64,000 nucleotides of DNA from Chelativorans sp. (GTDB taxonomy: Bacteria > Pseudomonadota > Alphaproteobacteria > Rhizobiales > Rhizobiaceae): assembly GCF_031180965.1 (NCBI RefSeq), contig NZ_JAPSLH010000007.1, positions 22,087 through 86,086 of the forward strand. Reading direction: 5' to 3'. The notes beneath the pieces are model-generated. The model had not been told where the DNA came from. It made no database searches and saw only the letters and a program-made list of their open reading frames with translations. Numbering within the stretch: position 1 is the stretch's first letter; every line of letters starts with the position of its first letter. Below, one piece after another: positions 1-9,014 of the stretch. Position numbers and translations under genes: made by a program.

Positions 1-104
1 CTGTTTTCTCGTACCGTTACACCTTCCCGGCCGCGTCCTGCTCTTATTATCCCCCCTGCGTGGGGCCGGCTACACCCCCCCCCCCCCGCCCCCCCCCCCC
101 CCCC
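1..104. other. Unreliable contig-end sequence with C homopolymers
   Basis: Bases 75-87 are thirteen C and 89-104 sixteen C, split by one G. The fabD reading frame that enters from the right loses all family resemblance exactly at this run, becoming only Gly/Arg, and then meets a stop at 47-49. Nothing in 1-74 resembles the rest of a fabD gene. I infer a low-quality assembly or read end, not a biological structure. Confidence 0.75.
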
Positions 105-340
105 GCCTTCTCCATGACCCTGATCGTGGCAAGGGAGACGGCCATCAGCGCCGGCTGGGCATTGGCGGTGAGGGTGAGTTCCTCCTCCGGCCCCTCCCAC
201 ATCAGCCGCGACAGGGGCTGGTCCAGCGCCGCGTCCACCTCCTCGAACACCGCGCGCGCCTCGGGGAAAGCCTCGGCCAGATCCTTGCCCATGCCGACGG
301 ACTGGCTGCCTTGGCCGGGAAAGGTGAAGGCGATGGTCAT
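104..340 (-). CDS. fabD: Malonyl-CoA:ACP transacylase, N-terminal fragment
   Basis: These are the first 79 residues of FabD, the cytoplasmic enzyme that moves malonyl from CoA to acyl carrier protein for fatty acid elongation. The ATG at 340 opens with the family motif FPGQGSQ at residues 7-13. Family members are about 310 residues long, and the catalytic GHSLGE region is not reached, so about three quarters is missing. The frame runs into C homopolymers at 75-104, which makes loss at a contig edge more likely than a natural pseudogene. It is divergent from the ABC transporter at 588, with about 250 bp between them and no clear site recognised there. Confidence 0.85.
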
Positions 341-587
341 CGGCGGCTCCCAGAAATATGCATCTTGGGGCGCAGGTGGTGACGCAACAGCCCGCCCGCG
401 TCAAGCCTCTTGCCCGCCCTCACCGCTCCTCCGCTGCAGTGTCAGGAGAAGTGTCTGGCCGGGCGGGACGGCTATGGCAAGGCGGGATGAACTTGCCTAT
501 ATCTGGCCGGCTTTGGCCCGGGCGCCGTTCGCCGCGTTCAGCCTGGGCGTGTAAGAAATCCTTTCCTGCTCCTCGCGACGGTTTTCC

Positions 588-1510
<923 letters not shown>

Positions 1511-1514
<4 letters not shown>

Positions 1515-2272
1515 ATTTCGAAGCCGTCAAAGCCATCTACATCTTCGAGATGGCGCGGATGAGGCGCACGATCCTGCAGAGCGTCGTCTCGCCCGTGCTT
1601 TCAACCTCCCTGTATTTCGTGGTCTTCGGCGCGGCGATCGGCGGGCGCATCGAGGAGGTCGACGGGGTGCAGTACGGCGCCTTCATCGTGCCCGGCCTGA
1701 TGATGCTGACGCTCCTGCAGAACTCGATCTCCAACGCCTCCTTCGGCATCTATTTCCCGAAATTCGTCGGCACAATCTACGAGGTGCTCTCCGCGCCGAT
1801 CTCCTTCGTGGAGATCGTGCTCGGCTATGTGGGAGCGGCGGCCACCAAGTCGCTGATTCTCGGCGTCATCATCCTGGCCACCGCGCATCTCTTCGTTCCC
1901 ATCGAGATACGCCATCCCTTCTGGATGATCTTCTTCCTGGTGCTGACGGCCGTCACCTTCAGCCTGTTCGGATTCATCATCGGCATCTGGGCCGATAATT
2001 TCGAGAAGCTGCAGCTGATCCCGCTTCTGATCGTCACCCCGCTCGTCTTCCTCGGCGGCTCCTTCTATTCCATCGACATGCTGCCGGAATTCTGGAGGAC
2101 CCTGACCCTGTTCAATCCCGTGCTCTACCTCGTCAGCGGCTTCCGCTGGAGCTTCTACGAGACGGCGGATGTGAATATCGGCATCAGCATCGCCATGATC
2201 ACGGTCTTCCTCGTGATATGCCTCGTGCTCGTCTGGTGGATCTTCAAGACGGGATACCGGCTGAAGACATGA
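1511..2272 (+). CDS. ABC-2 type exporter, permease
   Basis: This 253-residue integral membrane protein starts on GTG inside the stop of the ATPase gene. The overlap and the protein start ([19 protein letters not shown]) fix this start; the open frame continues upstream only as a shadow of the ATPase gene. It has about six hydrophobic segments, an amphipathic N-terminal stretch before the first one, and the SYxxxxLPxxxR-like segment near residues 190-205 typical of ABC-2 permeases. It is the membrane partner of the preceding ATPase. It converges on the LprI-like gene, with 15 bp between the two stops. Confidence 0.9.
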
Positions 2273-2287
2273 TGCGCGGGCTCCCCG

Positions 2288-3415
2288 TCAATATATCGAG
2301 GACAGAAGCACCGACATCGCGGCAATGGGAGTAACCGTAAGCTGCGGGCAGGTGGCGTTGGGAAAATCGAGCGTGCGCAGCCACTCCTGCGAGTGCGGAA
2401 GAGCAACTTTCACCTTGAACGGGCCCGAGCTTGGATCGCAGGCGCTCGCCGTGTGGATGGCGAACCAGGCCGTCCTGCTCGTCGGCGACAGGATCACGGG
2501 CAGCGGCGGCACCGGCAGGTTCGAGAAATACGTGCCGCCGGAATAGTCGGCATAAGTGGGTTGCTCCGTGCCCTTGCCGTCCAAGACGGAGATCGCCGGG
2601 TAGCCGCGCAGCGCGCAGGCATCCGTGCCGCCATGCTCGAGGAGATAGACGCCCAGGGCCTGGGACATTCCGCCGTCGCCCATGTCACTGTCCTTGATGA
2701 TGAGCTCGGAAGATTTGCAGGGCGGAAGCGGCTTTTCCAGATGCGCGGCCAGATTCCTGACGTCCTCCAGCCGCTGCTCTATAGCCTCGGCGAGACACCG
2801 CTCGAGCCCCGGCCCCTCGTCCGGATTGCACATATTGGGCGTCCCCGCGAAGGCGGATTGCTGCGCGTCGAAGGCCGCCTTCCAGCGCGTCGGCAGGCTG
2901 GAGCTCAGCTGCCGCGCAATTCCGTCGATCTGTCGCACTTTCCCCAGCAGCTCTCGATTGGCACACACGGTCTTGTTGTAAGCGGCCACGGAAAGGTTGT
3001 TGTTCGGCACATCGGCCGGCGCGCTGCAGTCGGGAACAATGGCATATGCTGGCTGCTGCGCCGGGTTTGCCGGGCTGTCGGGCGACAGTGCCGGCAGGGC
3101 GGCGGATATGGTATTGTAGGCGTCCATCAGGCAGCTGACGTCGCCGCGGCACAGGTCGCGATTGCCGTGGACCCAGGAGGTCTGCAGTTGCACGACATCC
3201 TTTCGGAAATCCGAGCCTTCCTTTGCCGAGTCCAGAAGCTGGCGGTAGGTCTTGGCCAGTTCCTCGTCCAGCTTGGCAAGCTCGGGCGTGTTGCAGATGG
3301 CCCATTCGGCATCCGTGTCGGCCTTTGCGCAGTCGAAGCTTTGCGCCTGTGCGGCCAGGGACAACGGGACGGCCAGAGGAACAATCAACAAGGGTATCAA
3401 TCCCGAAATACGCAT
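2288..3415 (-). CDS. Exported LprI-like/DUF4232 two-domain protein
   Basis: This 375-residue protein has a signal peptide (MRISGLIPLL...AQAQS, cleavage after about residue 25). An LprI/DUF1311-type region follows, with FDCAKADTDAEWAICNTPEL and LDEELAKTYRQLL at about residues 27-62 and a Cys pair near DLCRGDVSCL. The C-terminal ~140 residues resemble DUF4232: CKSSELIIKD, a GGMSQALGVYL segment, DACALRGYP and a final Cys-containing strand. About ten Cys suggest disulfides in the periplasm. LprI proteins of other bacteria are reported to inhibit lysozyme; whether this fusion does so is inference. It stands alone, convergent with the ABC operon. Confidence 0.7.
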   Translation of the reverse strand: MRISGLIPLLIVPLAVPLSLAAQAQSFDCAKADTDAEWAICNTPELAKLDEELAKTYRQLLDSAKEGSDFRKDVVQLQTSWVHGNRDLCRGDVSCLMDAYNTISAALPALSPDSPANPAQQPAYAIVPDCSAPADVPNNNLSVAAYNKTVCANRELLGKVRQIDGIARQLSSSLPTRWKAAFDAQQSAFAGTPNMCNPDEGPGLERCLAEAIEQRLEDVRNLAAHLEKPLPPCKSSELIIKDSDMGDGGMSQALGVYLLEHGGTDACALRGYPAISVLDGKGTEQPTYADYSGGTYFSNLPVPPLPVILSPTSRTAWFAIHTASACDPSSGPFKVKVALPHSQEWLRTLDFPNATCPQLTVTPIAAMSVLLSSIY

Positions 3416-3514
3416 GCTCTTCTCCCGGATGCTTGACCGACGCAGAACCTTACCCGCCCTTGCTCTAGTGGAACTTAAGGACAGTGTTCGAATGCAAGCA
3501 ATCGAGCCGGAGGC

Positions 3515-4432
3515 TCATCTTGCGACCTTGTGCACGTGGTCGATGAAGGCGCGAAGAGCGGGGCGAATCTGGCGCCGGCTTGGGTGATAGAGAAAAGGGC
3601 CGGGAAAGGGCGGGCACCATTCTTCCAGCACCGTCGAGAGCCGCCCGGCGGCAATATCGTCGCGCACATAGTCCTCGAAGGTGATCCAAACACCGACGCC
3701 CGCGACTGCCGCCTGTTTCTGCACCGAGACATTGGTGGCGGTAAGGCGCGCGGGCGGGTCGAGCCGGATCGTCTCGCCGCCCCGCTCGAACTCCCATACG
3801 GGCGTGACGCCATTCGGGTAACGCAGGCGGATGCATGGGTAGTCGACGAGGTCCCGCGGGGTCTTGGGAGCACCATGTCTCTGTAACAGCTCGGGCGCTG
3901 CCACGACGACGTAACGCTGAGGCGGGCCGAGCCGGACGGGGATCATGTCCTGGGCAAGGTCCTCCCCCCAGCGGACGCCCGCATCATAACCTTCCTTCAC
4001 GATGTCAATTAGGTTCGCCTCGGCGACGATCTCCAACCGCACCTTCGGATAGGCTTTTAAGAAGCCGGCGGCGATCGGCGCCAGCACAAGCTCGATGGCG
4101 GGCGGCGGCGCATTGATGCGCAGCGTGCCCGCCGGTTCGCCGCCTTCGCCTGTGATCTCGTCCACGGCTTCGGCGATATCGGCCAGAGAGGGCGCGAGGC
4201 GGGCAAGGAGTTTCGCGCCCGCTTCCGTGGGCGCGACACTGCGGGTCGTGCGGTTGAGAAGACGGACGCCCAGTTGCCCTTCGAGCGCCCTCACCGCCTC
4301 GCTCAGCGTTGAGGCTGATACCCCTTGCAGCGCCGCGGCGCGGCGGAAGCTGCGATGCTGGGCGACCGCCGCAAAGGCTGTCAAGTAAGCGATGTTTCTG
4401 TCTGGCTTTGTGCGCATATCCGAACAGTCCAT
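3515..4432 (-). CDS. LysR-family transcriptional regulator
   Basis: This 305-residue regulator has an N-terminal winged helix-turn-helix at about residues 15-75 (FRRAAALQGVSASTLSEAVRALE, here given in part) and a periplasmic-binding-protein-like effector domain from about 100. It is divergent from the aldo/keto reductase at 4508 with only 75 bp between starts. This is the usual layout in which a LysR protein controls the divergent gene and itself. The effector is unknown. A second in-frame ATG at 4417 (MRTKPDRN) is an equally plausible start; neither has a strong ribosome binding site. Confidence 0.88.
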   Translation of the reverse strand: MDCSDMRTKPDRNIAYLTAFAAVAQHRSFRRAAALQGVSASTLSEAVRALEGQLGVRLLNRTTRSVAPTEAGAKLLARLAPSLADIAEAVDEITGEGGEPAGTLRINAPPPAIELVLAPIAAGFLKAYPKVRLEIVAEANLIDIVKEGYDAGVRWGEDLAQDMIPVRLGPPQRYVVVAAPELLQRHGAPKTPRDLVDYPCIRLRYPNGVTPVWEFERGGETIRLDPPARLTATNVSVQKQAAVAGVGVWITFEDYVRDDIAAGRLSTVLEEWCPPFPGPFLYHPSRRQIRPALRAFIDHVHKVAR

Positions 4433-4507
4433 TCTGCTCTGCCCATATTATCGCACAACGGAGAATTTCATAGCTTCTGCCCGCACCAGCAACATGAGGG
4501 CTAACAA

Positions 4508-5509
4508 ATGCATAAGCGTTCACTCGGCAGCACCGGTCCCGCCGTCTCCAAAATCGGTTTGGGCTGCATGGGAATGTCCGACCTTTACGGCCCCGCCGAC
4601 CGCCAGGAGAGCCTGGCCACAATCCATGCCGCGCTTGACGCGGGCATCAATCTGCTCGACACCGGCGATTTCTACGGCATGGGCCACAACGAAATGCTCA
4701 TCGCCGAGGCGCTGCAAGGCCGGCCTCGCGACGAGGTCATCATCAGCGTGAAGTTCGGCGGCCAGCGCGCACCTTCAGGCGAATGGGTGGGCTACGATGC
4801 GCGCCCACAGGCGGTGAAGACGGCCGCCGCCTATTCCCTGCGCCGGCTCGGTGTCGACTATATCGATATCTACAGGCCATCGCGGCTCGACCCGGCCGTC
4901 CCCATCGAGGACACGATCGGCGCTATCGCAGATCTCGTCCAGGCGGGGTATGTCCGCCAGATCGGCCTCTCCGAGATGGGCGAGGAAACAATCCGGCGGG
5001 CCAATGCGGTCCATGCCATAAGCGACCTTCAGATCGAATATTCGCTCATATCGCGCGGCATCGAGGACGGCATCCTGCAGACCTGCCGCGAACTAGGCAT
5101 CGGCATTACCGCCTATGGCGTTCTTTCGCGCGGGCTGATCAGCGGGCACTGGAGAGCGGACAAGGCAGCGCCGGGTGATTTCCGCTACCAGAGCCCCCGC
5201 TTCCAGCCCGGGAACGTCGAACAGAACCTCGCCCTGGTGGACGCGCTGCGCGGCATTGCCGAGGCACGCGGCGTCACCGTGGCGCAGATTGCCATCGCCT
5301 GGGTGCTGGCGCAGGGGGACGATATCTTCCCGCTGATCGGCGCCCGCAGGCGCGACCGGCTGAACGAGGCACTGGGAGCGTTGGCGCTTGAGCTCACGGC
5401 CGAGGACCTCGCCACCATTGAGCAGGCTGTTCCGCCTGATGCGGTTAAGGGCGAGCGCTACGCGCAGGCGCATATGGCGATGCTCGACAGCGAGCGGCGC
5501 GCTGGTTGA
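4508..5509 (+). CDS. Aldo/keto reductase
   Basis: This 333-residue NADPH-dependent oxidoreductase of the AKR superfamily forms a TIM barrel. It has the N-terminal GLGCMGMS loop, the catalytic Asp/Tyr region LLDTGDFYGMGHNE at about residues 49-62, and the IDIYRPSRLDP strand where family members usually have a catalytic His (Q/H-x-x-R). The usual Lys of the tetrad is in the ISVKFGGQR strand. The cofactor loop LIGARRRDRLNEALGAL is near residue 280. GAGGG eight bases before the ATG is a good ribosome binding site. The substrate is not predictable; the divergent LysR gene at 3515-4432 probably controls it. Confidence 0.88.
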   Translation: MHKRSLGSTGPAVSKIGLGCMGMSDLYGPADRQESLATIHAALDAGINLLDTGDFYGMGHNEMLIAEALQGRPRDEVIISVKFGGQRAPSGEWVGYDARPQAVKTAAAYSLRRLGVDYIDIYRPSRLDPAVPIEDTIGAIADLVQAGYVRQIGLSEMGEETIRRANAVHAISDLQIEYSLISRGIEDGILQTCRELGIGITAYGVLSRGLISGHWRADKAAPGDFRYQSPRFQPGNVEQNLALVDALRGIAEARGVTVAQIAIAWVLAQGDDIFPLIGARRRDRLNEALGALALELTAEDLATIEQAVPPDAVKGERYAQAHMAMLDSERRAG

Positions 5510-5523
5510 CCGCGGCCGCAACG

Positions 5524-5552
5524 CTTGCATCCGGGCCAAAAGCCTGTATAAG
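5524..5552 (+). promoter_or_regulatory. Putative sigma-70 promoter for rpsF-rpsR-rplI
   Basis: CTTGCA (5524-5529) and GTATAA (5546-5551) are separated by 16 bases and lie about 210 bp before rpsF, leaving a long 5' leader. The -35 is close to the rhizobial CTTGAC form. It is the only good -35/-10 pair noticed in this gap. Confidence 0.45.
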
Positions 5553-5593
5553 CGCGCGATCTGCCGGTCCCAGTTGGGGGCTGAACGGAGGGC

Positions 5594-5611
5594 CGGGCGT
5601 GAAAACGCCCG
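5594..5611 (+). promoter_or_regulatory. GAAA-tetraloop hairpin in the rpsF leader
   Basis: A 7-bp stem CGGGCGT/ACGCCCG is closed by a GAAA tetraloop and lies 150 bp before rpsF. Leaders of rpsF operons in many bacteria carry structures bound by the S6:S18 complex; I see the hairpin but cannot match the known CCG-bulge motif with confidence. Confidence 0.35.
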
Positions 5612-5761
5612 CTGCGAAGCAAAGGCTTCCGCCTCCCGTGTCTCCGCTCTCGACCGTCTCGAACACGCGCCTTTCTTCGGCCGGGCAAACTCCCGGGCAA
5701 GAGAAGTCGCTGAGGCTTTAGCCGCTGGTGCCGGGCAGAGGAATTGGAGAAAGGCAAGAGA

Positions 5762-6226
5762 ATGGCTCTCTACGAACACATATTTCTTGCCCGGCAGGAC
5801 CTCTCGCAGCAGCAGGTCGATGCGCTTCTTGAGCAGTACAAGGGCGTTATCGAGAACGGCGGCGGCAAGATCGGCCGGGTGGAGAACTGGGGGGTGAAAT
5901 CCCTCGCATACCGCATCAAGAAGAACCGCAAGGCCTATTTCACGCTCATGGATCTCGACGCGCCGGCGGATGCCGTGAAGGAGATGGAGCGGCAGATGGG
6001 CCTGTCGGAGGACGTGCTGCGCTTCATCACCATCCGCGTCGACGCGCATGAGGAAGGCCCCTCGGCCATGATGCAGCGCCGCGACGACCGTGACCGCGAG
6101 CGCGGCGACCGTGGGGACCGTGGCGACCGCGGCCCCCGCCGCGACTTCGACGACCGTGGCCCGCGCCGTCCGCGCGACGATGATCGCCCGCGCCGTCCGC
6201 GCGAAGACAATAGTGGAGACGCGTGA
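5762..6226 (+). CDS. rpsF: 30S ribosomal protein S6
   Basis: This is a 154-residue S6, the small-subunit protein that pairs with S18 on 16S rRNA. The core ([20 protein letters not shown] to about residue 100) is canonical and includes [20 protein letters not shown]. The start at 5762 follows GGAGAAAGG. Residues ~108-154 are a charged tail built of repeated Asp-Arg/Gly-Asp-Arg units followed by RPRRPR blocks; such tails are common in rhizobial S6 but vary in length. The stop overlaps the rpsR start (TGATG), giving translational coupling of the two binding partners. Confidence 0.97.
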   Translation: MALYEHIFLARQDLSQQQVDALLEQYKGVIENGGGKIGRVENWGVKSLAYRIKKNRKAYFTLMDLDAPADAVKEMERQMGLSEDVLRFITIRVDAHEEGPSAMMQRRDDRDRERGDRGDRGDRGPRRDFDDRGPRRPRDDDRPRRPREDNSGDA

Positions 6227-6474
6227 TGGTTGACATCAATCAGATCCCGACCCGGCGCCCCTTCCACCGCCGCCGCAAGACCTGCCCCTTCTCAGGCGCC
6301 AACGCGCCGAAGATCGACTACAAGGACGTCAAACTCCTGCAGCGCTACATTTCCGAGCGCGGCAAGATCGTGCCGTCCCGCATCACGGCGGTGAGCCAGA
6401 AGAAGCAGCGCGAGCTCGCGCGCGCCATCAAGCGCGCCCGTTTCCTCGGTCTTCTGCCTTACGTGGTGAAGTGA
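6226..6474 (+). CDS. rpsR: 30S ribosomal protein S18
   Basis: This 82-residue S18 binds S6 and the 16S rRNA central domain. It shows the family core [20 protein letters not shown] and [20 protein letters not shown], and ends in the usual FLGLLPYV. The start is the ATG at 6226 inside the rpsF stop; a GTG one codon earlier is possible but unnecessary. The 200 bp that follow before rplI contain a GC-rich inverted repeat (GGGCGC/GCGCCC near 6484-6500) and no gene. Confidence 0.97.
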   Translation: MVDINQIPTRRPFHRRRKTCPFSGANAPKIDYKDVKLLQRYISERGKIVPSRITAVSQKKQRELARAIKRARFLGLLPYVVK

Positions 6475-6674
6475 CCGGCGGCGGGCGCCTTCCTGAAGCG
6501 CCCGCACCCCCTCCCCGCGACGGGCGCGGAACGAGGGTGTCGAAAAATCCCGAGTTGGGCGAAACGTCCCTAACTGCCTCATGCGGCAGGACAGCGAACC
6601 AGCCTGACGGCTCCCGTTTCCTGCCCTGCCAAGGTTTGATGCCCGGGTGCTGGGCAAGAGAAGGAAACGGAACA

Positions 6675-7274
6675 ATGGAAGTCATTCTCCTGGAACGCAT
6701 CCCGCGTCTCGGCCAAATGGGCGAGGTCGTGCGGGTCAAGGACGGCTTTGCGCGCAATTTCCTGCTGCCGCAGGGCAAGGCCCTGCGCGCCAACGAAGCC
6801 AACCGCAAGAAGTTCGAATCGCAGCGCGTCGAGCTCGAGGCGCGCAATCTGGAGCGCAAGAAGGAAGCCGAGACCGTCGCCGAGAAGCTCGACGGCAAGA
6901 GCTTCATCGTCGTCCGCTCCGCGGCGGAAACCGGCCAGCTCTACGGCTCCGTCTCCCCGCGGGACATCGCCGAAGTCCTGGCGTCCGAAGGCTTCAGGAT
7001 CAACCGCAACCAGGTCGACCTGAACCAGCCTATAAAGGCCATCGGCATCACCAATGTGGCGATCGTGCTGCATCCCGAGGTCGTCGCGACCATCACGCTC
7101 AACATCGCCCGCTCCGCGGACGAGGCCGAGCGCCAGGCGCGCGGCGAAACGCTTGATTCGGCCGAGGCCATCTATGGGGAGGAGATCAACGAGAGCGCCC
7201 GTCCCGACGCGTTCTTTGATCCGGAGGCCGAGTTCGGAGGCGAGGAAGGCGAAAGCCGCGAGGAGAACGCCTGA
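6675..7274 (+). CDS. rplI: 50S ribosomal protein L9
   Basis: This L9, a two-domain large-subunit protein bound to 23S rRNA, has 199 residues. It starts [19 protein letters not shown] and keeps the Gly/Lys-rich N domain ([18 protein letters not shown]), the long connecting helix and the C domain to about residue 150. The last ~45 residues are an acidic tail ([10 protein letters not shown]... [10 protein letters not shown]) beyond the ~150-residue E. coli form; this is usual in rhizobia. The start is preceded by AAGGAAACGGAACA. It belongs to the rpsF operon and is followed by a strong terminator. Confidence 0.96.
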   Translation: MEVILLERIPRLGQMGEVVRVKDGFARNFLLPQGKALRANEANRKKFESQRVELEARNLERKKEAETVAEKLDGKSFIVVRSAAETGQLYGSVSPRDIAEVLASEGFRINRNQVDLNQPIKAIGITNVAIVLHPEVVATITLNIARSADEAERQARGETLDSAEAIYGEEINESARPDAFFDPEAEFGGEEGESREENA

Positions 7275-7299
7275 AGGCTCTCGTTTCCAGAATCAAAAA

Positions 7300-7324
7300 G
7301 CCCGGCCAAGTGCCGGGCTTTTTT
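7300..7324 (+). terminator. Rho-independent terminator after rplI
   Basis: The stem GCCCGGC/GCCGGGC (7300-7306 and 7312-7318) with a 5-base loop is followed by T6. A-rich bases on the left would also allow termination from the other side. Confidence 0.9.
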
Positions 7325-7491
7325 GTCGGCTCAGCACCGTTGGTACGCTGATCCAATGTTTGAGAAATATTGAACCAACCTACCGCCGCGACCGGCCGAG
7401 CAAAAGGCAACGCCGTTTTCCTTGGAACTGCAACCGCTTAGGCTTTGTCAGGAGAGTCGCCCCCACCGATTGCCTCGGAAAAGCCAAAGTC

Positions 7492-7519
7492 TTTTCAACT
7501 GCAAACCATCTGATACATA
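7492..7519 (+). promoter_or_regulatory. Possible cfa promoter
   Basis: TTTTCA (7492-7497), a 16-base spacer and TACATA (7514-7519) lie 26 bases before the cfa ATG, just downstream of the rplI terminator. The match is weak. Confidence 0.3.
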
Positions 7520-7545
7520 ATCGCACCTTCCCAAGGGGGGCTGCG

Positions 7546-8796
7546 ATGAATCCTCTGCTGAAAAATTTCGTCTCACGCCTCGTGCAGGCCGGGTCCTTGA
7601 ACATCACGGACGCCGACGGCCAGGTGCACCGCTTCGGCGACGGCTCCGGCGAGCCGGTGCATGTCGTCATCCACTCCCGCCGCGCCGAGCGCGCCATCGC
7701 GCTCGACCCCATGCTGGCGGTGCCGGAGGCCTATATGGACGGGGAAATGGACTTCCTCGAAGGCGACGTCCTCGGCCTCTTGAAGATCACCTATCAGAAC
7801 TTCGAGCGGGGCGGGAAGGAAGCTCTCGTGATGAAGCTCGGTGAAGGCGTCCGCTATGTCTTCCGCCGCCTGCACCAGTACAACCCGGCCAGCCGCTCCA
7901 AGCGCAACGTGCAGCGGCATTATGACCTCTCGGGCGAGATGTACAGACTCTTCCTCGACGAGGACATGCAGTATTCCTGCGCCTACTATCCCGACCCCGG
8001 CATTTCGCTCGAAGAAGCGCAGCGGCTGAAGAAGCGCCACATCATGGCGAAGCTTGCGCTGCAGCCCGGCCAGAAAGTGCTGGATATCGGCTCAGGCTGG
8101 GGCGGTCTCGGCCTGGACATTGCGCGCACATTCAACGCCAGCGTTCTGGGCGTCACGCTCTCGCAGGAACAGCATGCGGTTGCCCAGAGGCGGGCCCGCG
8201 AATCGGGCCTTGCCGACAAAGCGCGGTTCGAGATCGCCGACTACAGGGCGCTGACGGGCCCGTTCGACCGCATCGTCTCGGTCGGCATGTTCGAGCATGT
8301 GGGCATCAACCACTACCGCACTTTCTTTGAAAAATGCGCCCAGCTCCTCGCCGATGACGGCGTCATGCTGCTGCACACGATCGGCCGCACCTCGGGCCCG
8401 TCGGTGACCAACGCCTTCATCCGCAAATACATCTTCCCGGGCGGCTATATCCCTGCCCTGTCGGAGGTCGTGCCTGCCATCGAGAAAGCGGGCCTGATAA
8501 TCACGGACGTCGAGATCCTGCGCCTGCACTATGCCGAGACGCTGAAGGCCTGGCGCGAGCGCTTCATGGCGAACCGGGCCAAGGCGGTGGAGATCTATGA
8601 CGAGCGCTTCGCGCGCATGTGGGAATTCTATCTGGCCGGCTCGGAAGCCTCGTTCCGCTGGCAGGACATGGTGAACTTCCAGATCCAGATCACCAAGCGC
8701 CGCGAGGCTTTGCCGGTCACCCGCGACTATATGATCGAGGTCGAGCGGCGGCTCACCGCAACGGGCGGCGCGGCATTTCCGGACGCGGCCGAATAG
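7546..8796 (+). CDS. cfa: Cyclopropane-fatty-acyl-phospholipid synthase
   Basis: This 416-residue S-adenosylmethionine-dependent enzyme adds a methylene bridge to unsaturated acyl chains of membrane phospholipids. The SAM-binding motif VLDIGSGWGGLGLDIA lies near residues 178-193. Family segments YDLSGEMYRLFLDEDMQYSC and VSVGMFEHVGINHYRTFF are present and the C-terminal domain is complete. The start at 7546 follows AAGGGGGG. An open frame extends far upstream through the rplI terminator and is not coding. The gene stands alone between rplI and dnaB, with terminators on both sides. Confidence 0.95.
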   Translation: MNPLLKNFVSRLVQAGSLNITDADGQVHRFGDGSGEPVHVVIHSRRAERAIALDPMLAVPEAYMDGEMDFLEGDVLGLLKITYQNFERGGKEALVMKLGEGVRYVFRRLHQYNPASRSKRNVQRHYDLSGEMYRLFLDEDMQYSCAYYPDPGISLEEAQRLKKRHIMAKLALQPGQKVLDIGSGWGGLGLDIARTFNASVLGVTLSQEQHAVAQRRARESGLADKARFEIADYRALTGPFDRIVSVGMFEHVGINHYRTFFEKCAQLLADDGVMLLHTIGRTSGPSVTNAFIRKYIFPGGYIPALSEVVPAIEKAGLIITDVEILRLHYAETLKAWRERFMANRAKAVEIYDERFARMWEFYLAGSEASFRWQDMVNFQIQITKRREALPVTRDYMIEVERRLTATGGAAFPDAAE

Positions 8797-8836
8797 GAAT
8801 ATAATCAGAAGCGTTGCGATTCGCTGTCAACCGGGA

Positions 8837-8862
8837 AGAAGGCCGAACGGCTTTTTTCCCGG
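8837..8862 (+). terminator. Terminator after cfa
   Basis: AAGGCC-GAAC-GGCTTT closes a small hairpin followed by T6 (8852-8857), and a second stem CCGGGAA/TTCCCGG (8831-8837 with 8856-8862) can enclose it. Confidence 0.6.
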
Positions 8863-9014
8863 CTGCGGGCGGGTGCAGTGTGGATATCGTGTGCATCGGC
8901 CGGATTGCTCGAAAGCCGGCTTAAAAGACGGGCGGGAAGAGTCTAGGACAGACCGACTTGGGGGCGCCGGACCGTGCCGCTGTTTTCCGGCAGCCATTTA
9001 GATACGGAAACGCA

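Noticed and set aside
4433-4507. LysR binding site between regulator and reductase
   Set aside because: No T-N11-A dyad stands out enough to place it.
7424-7447. GGAAC as a possible EcfG site before cfa
   Set aside because: No GTT occurs at 16-17 bases spacing.
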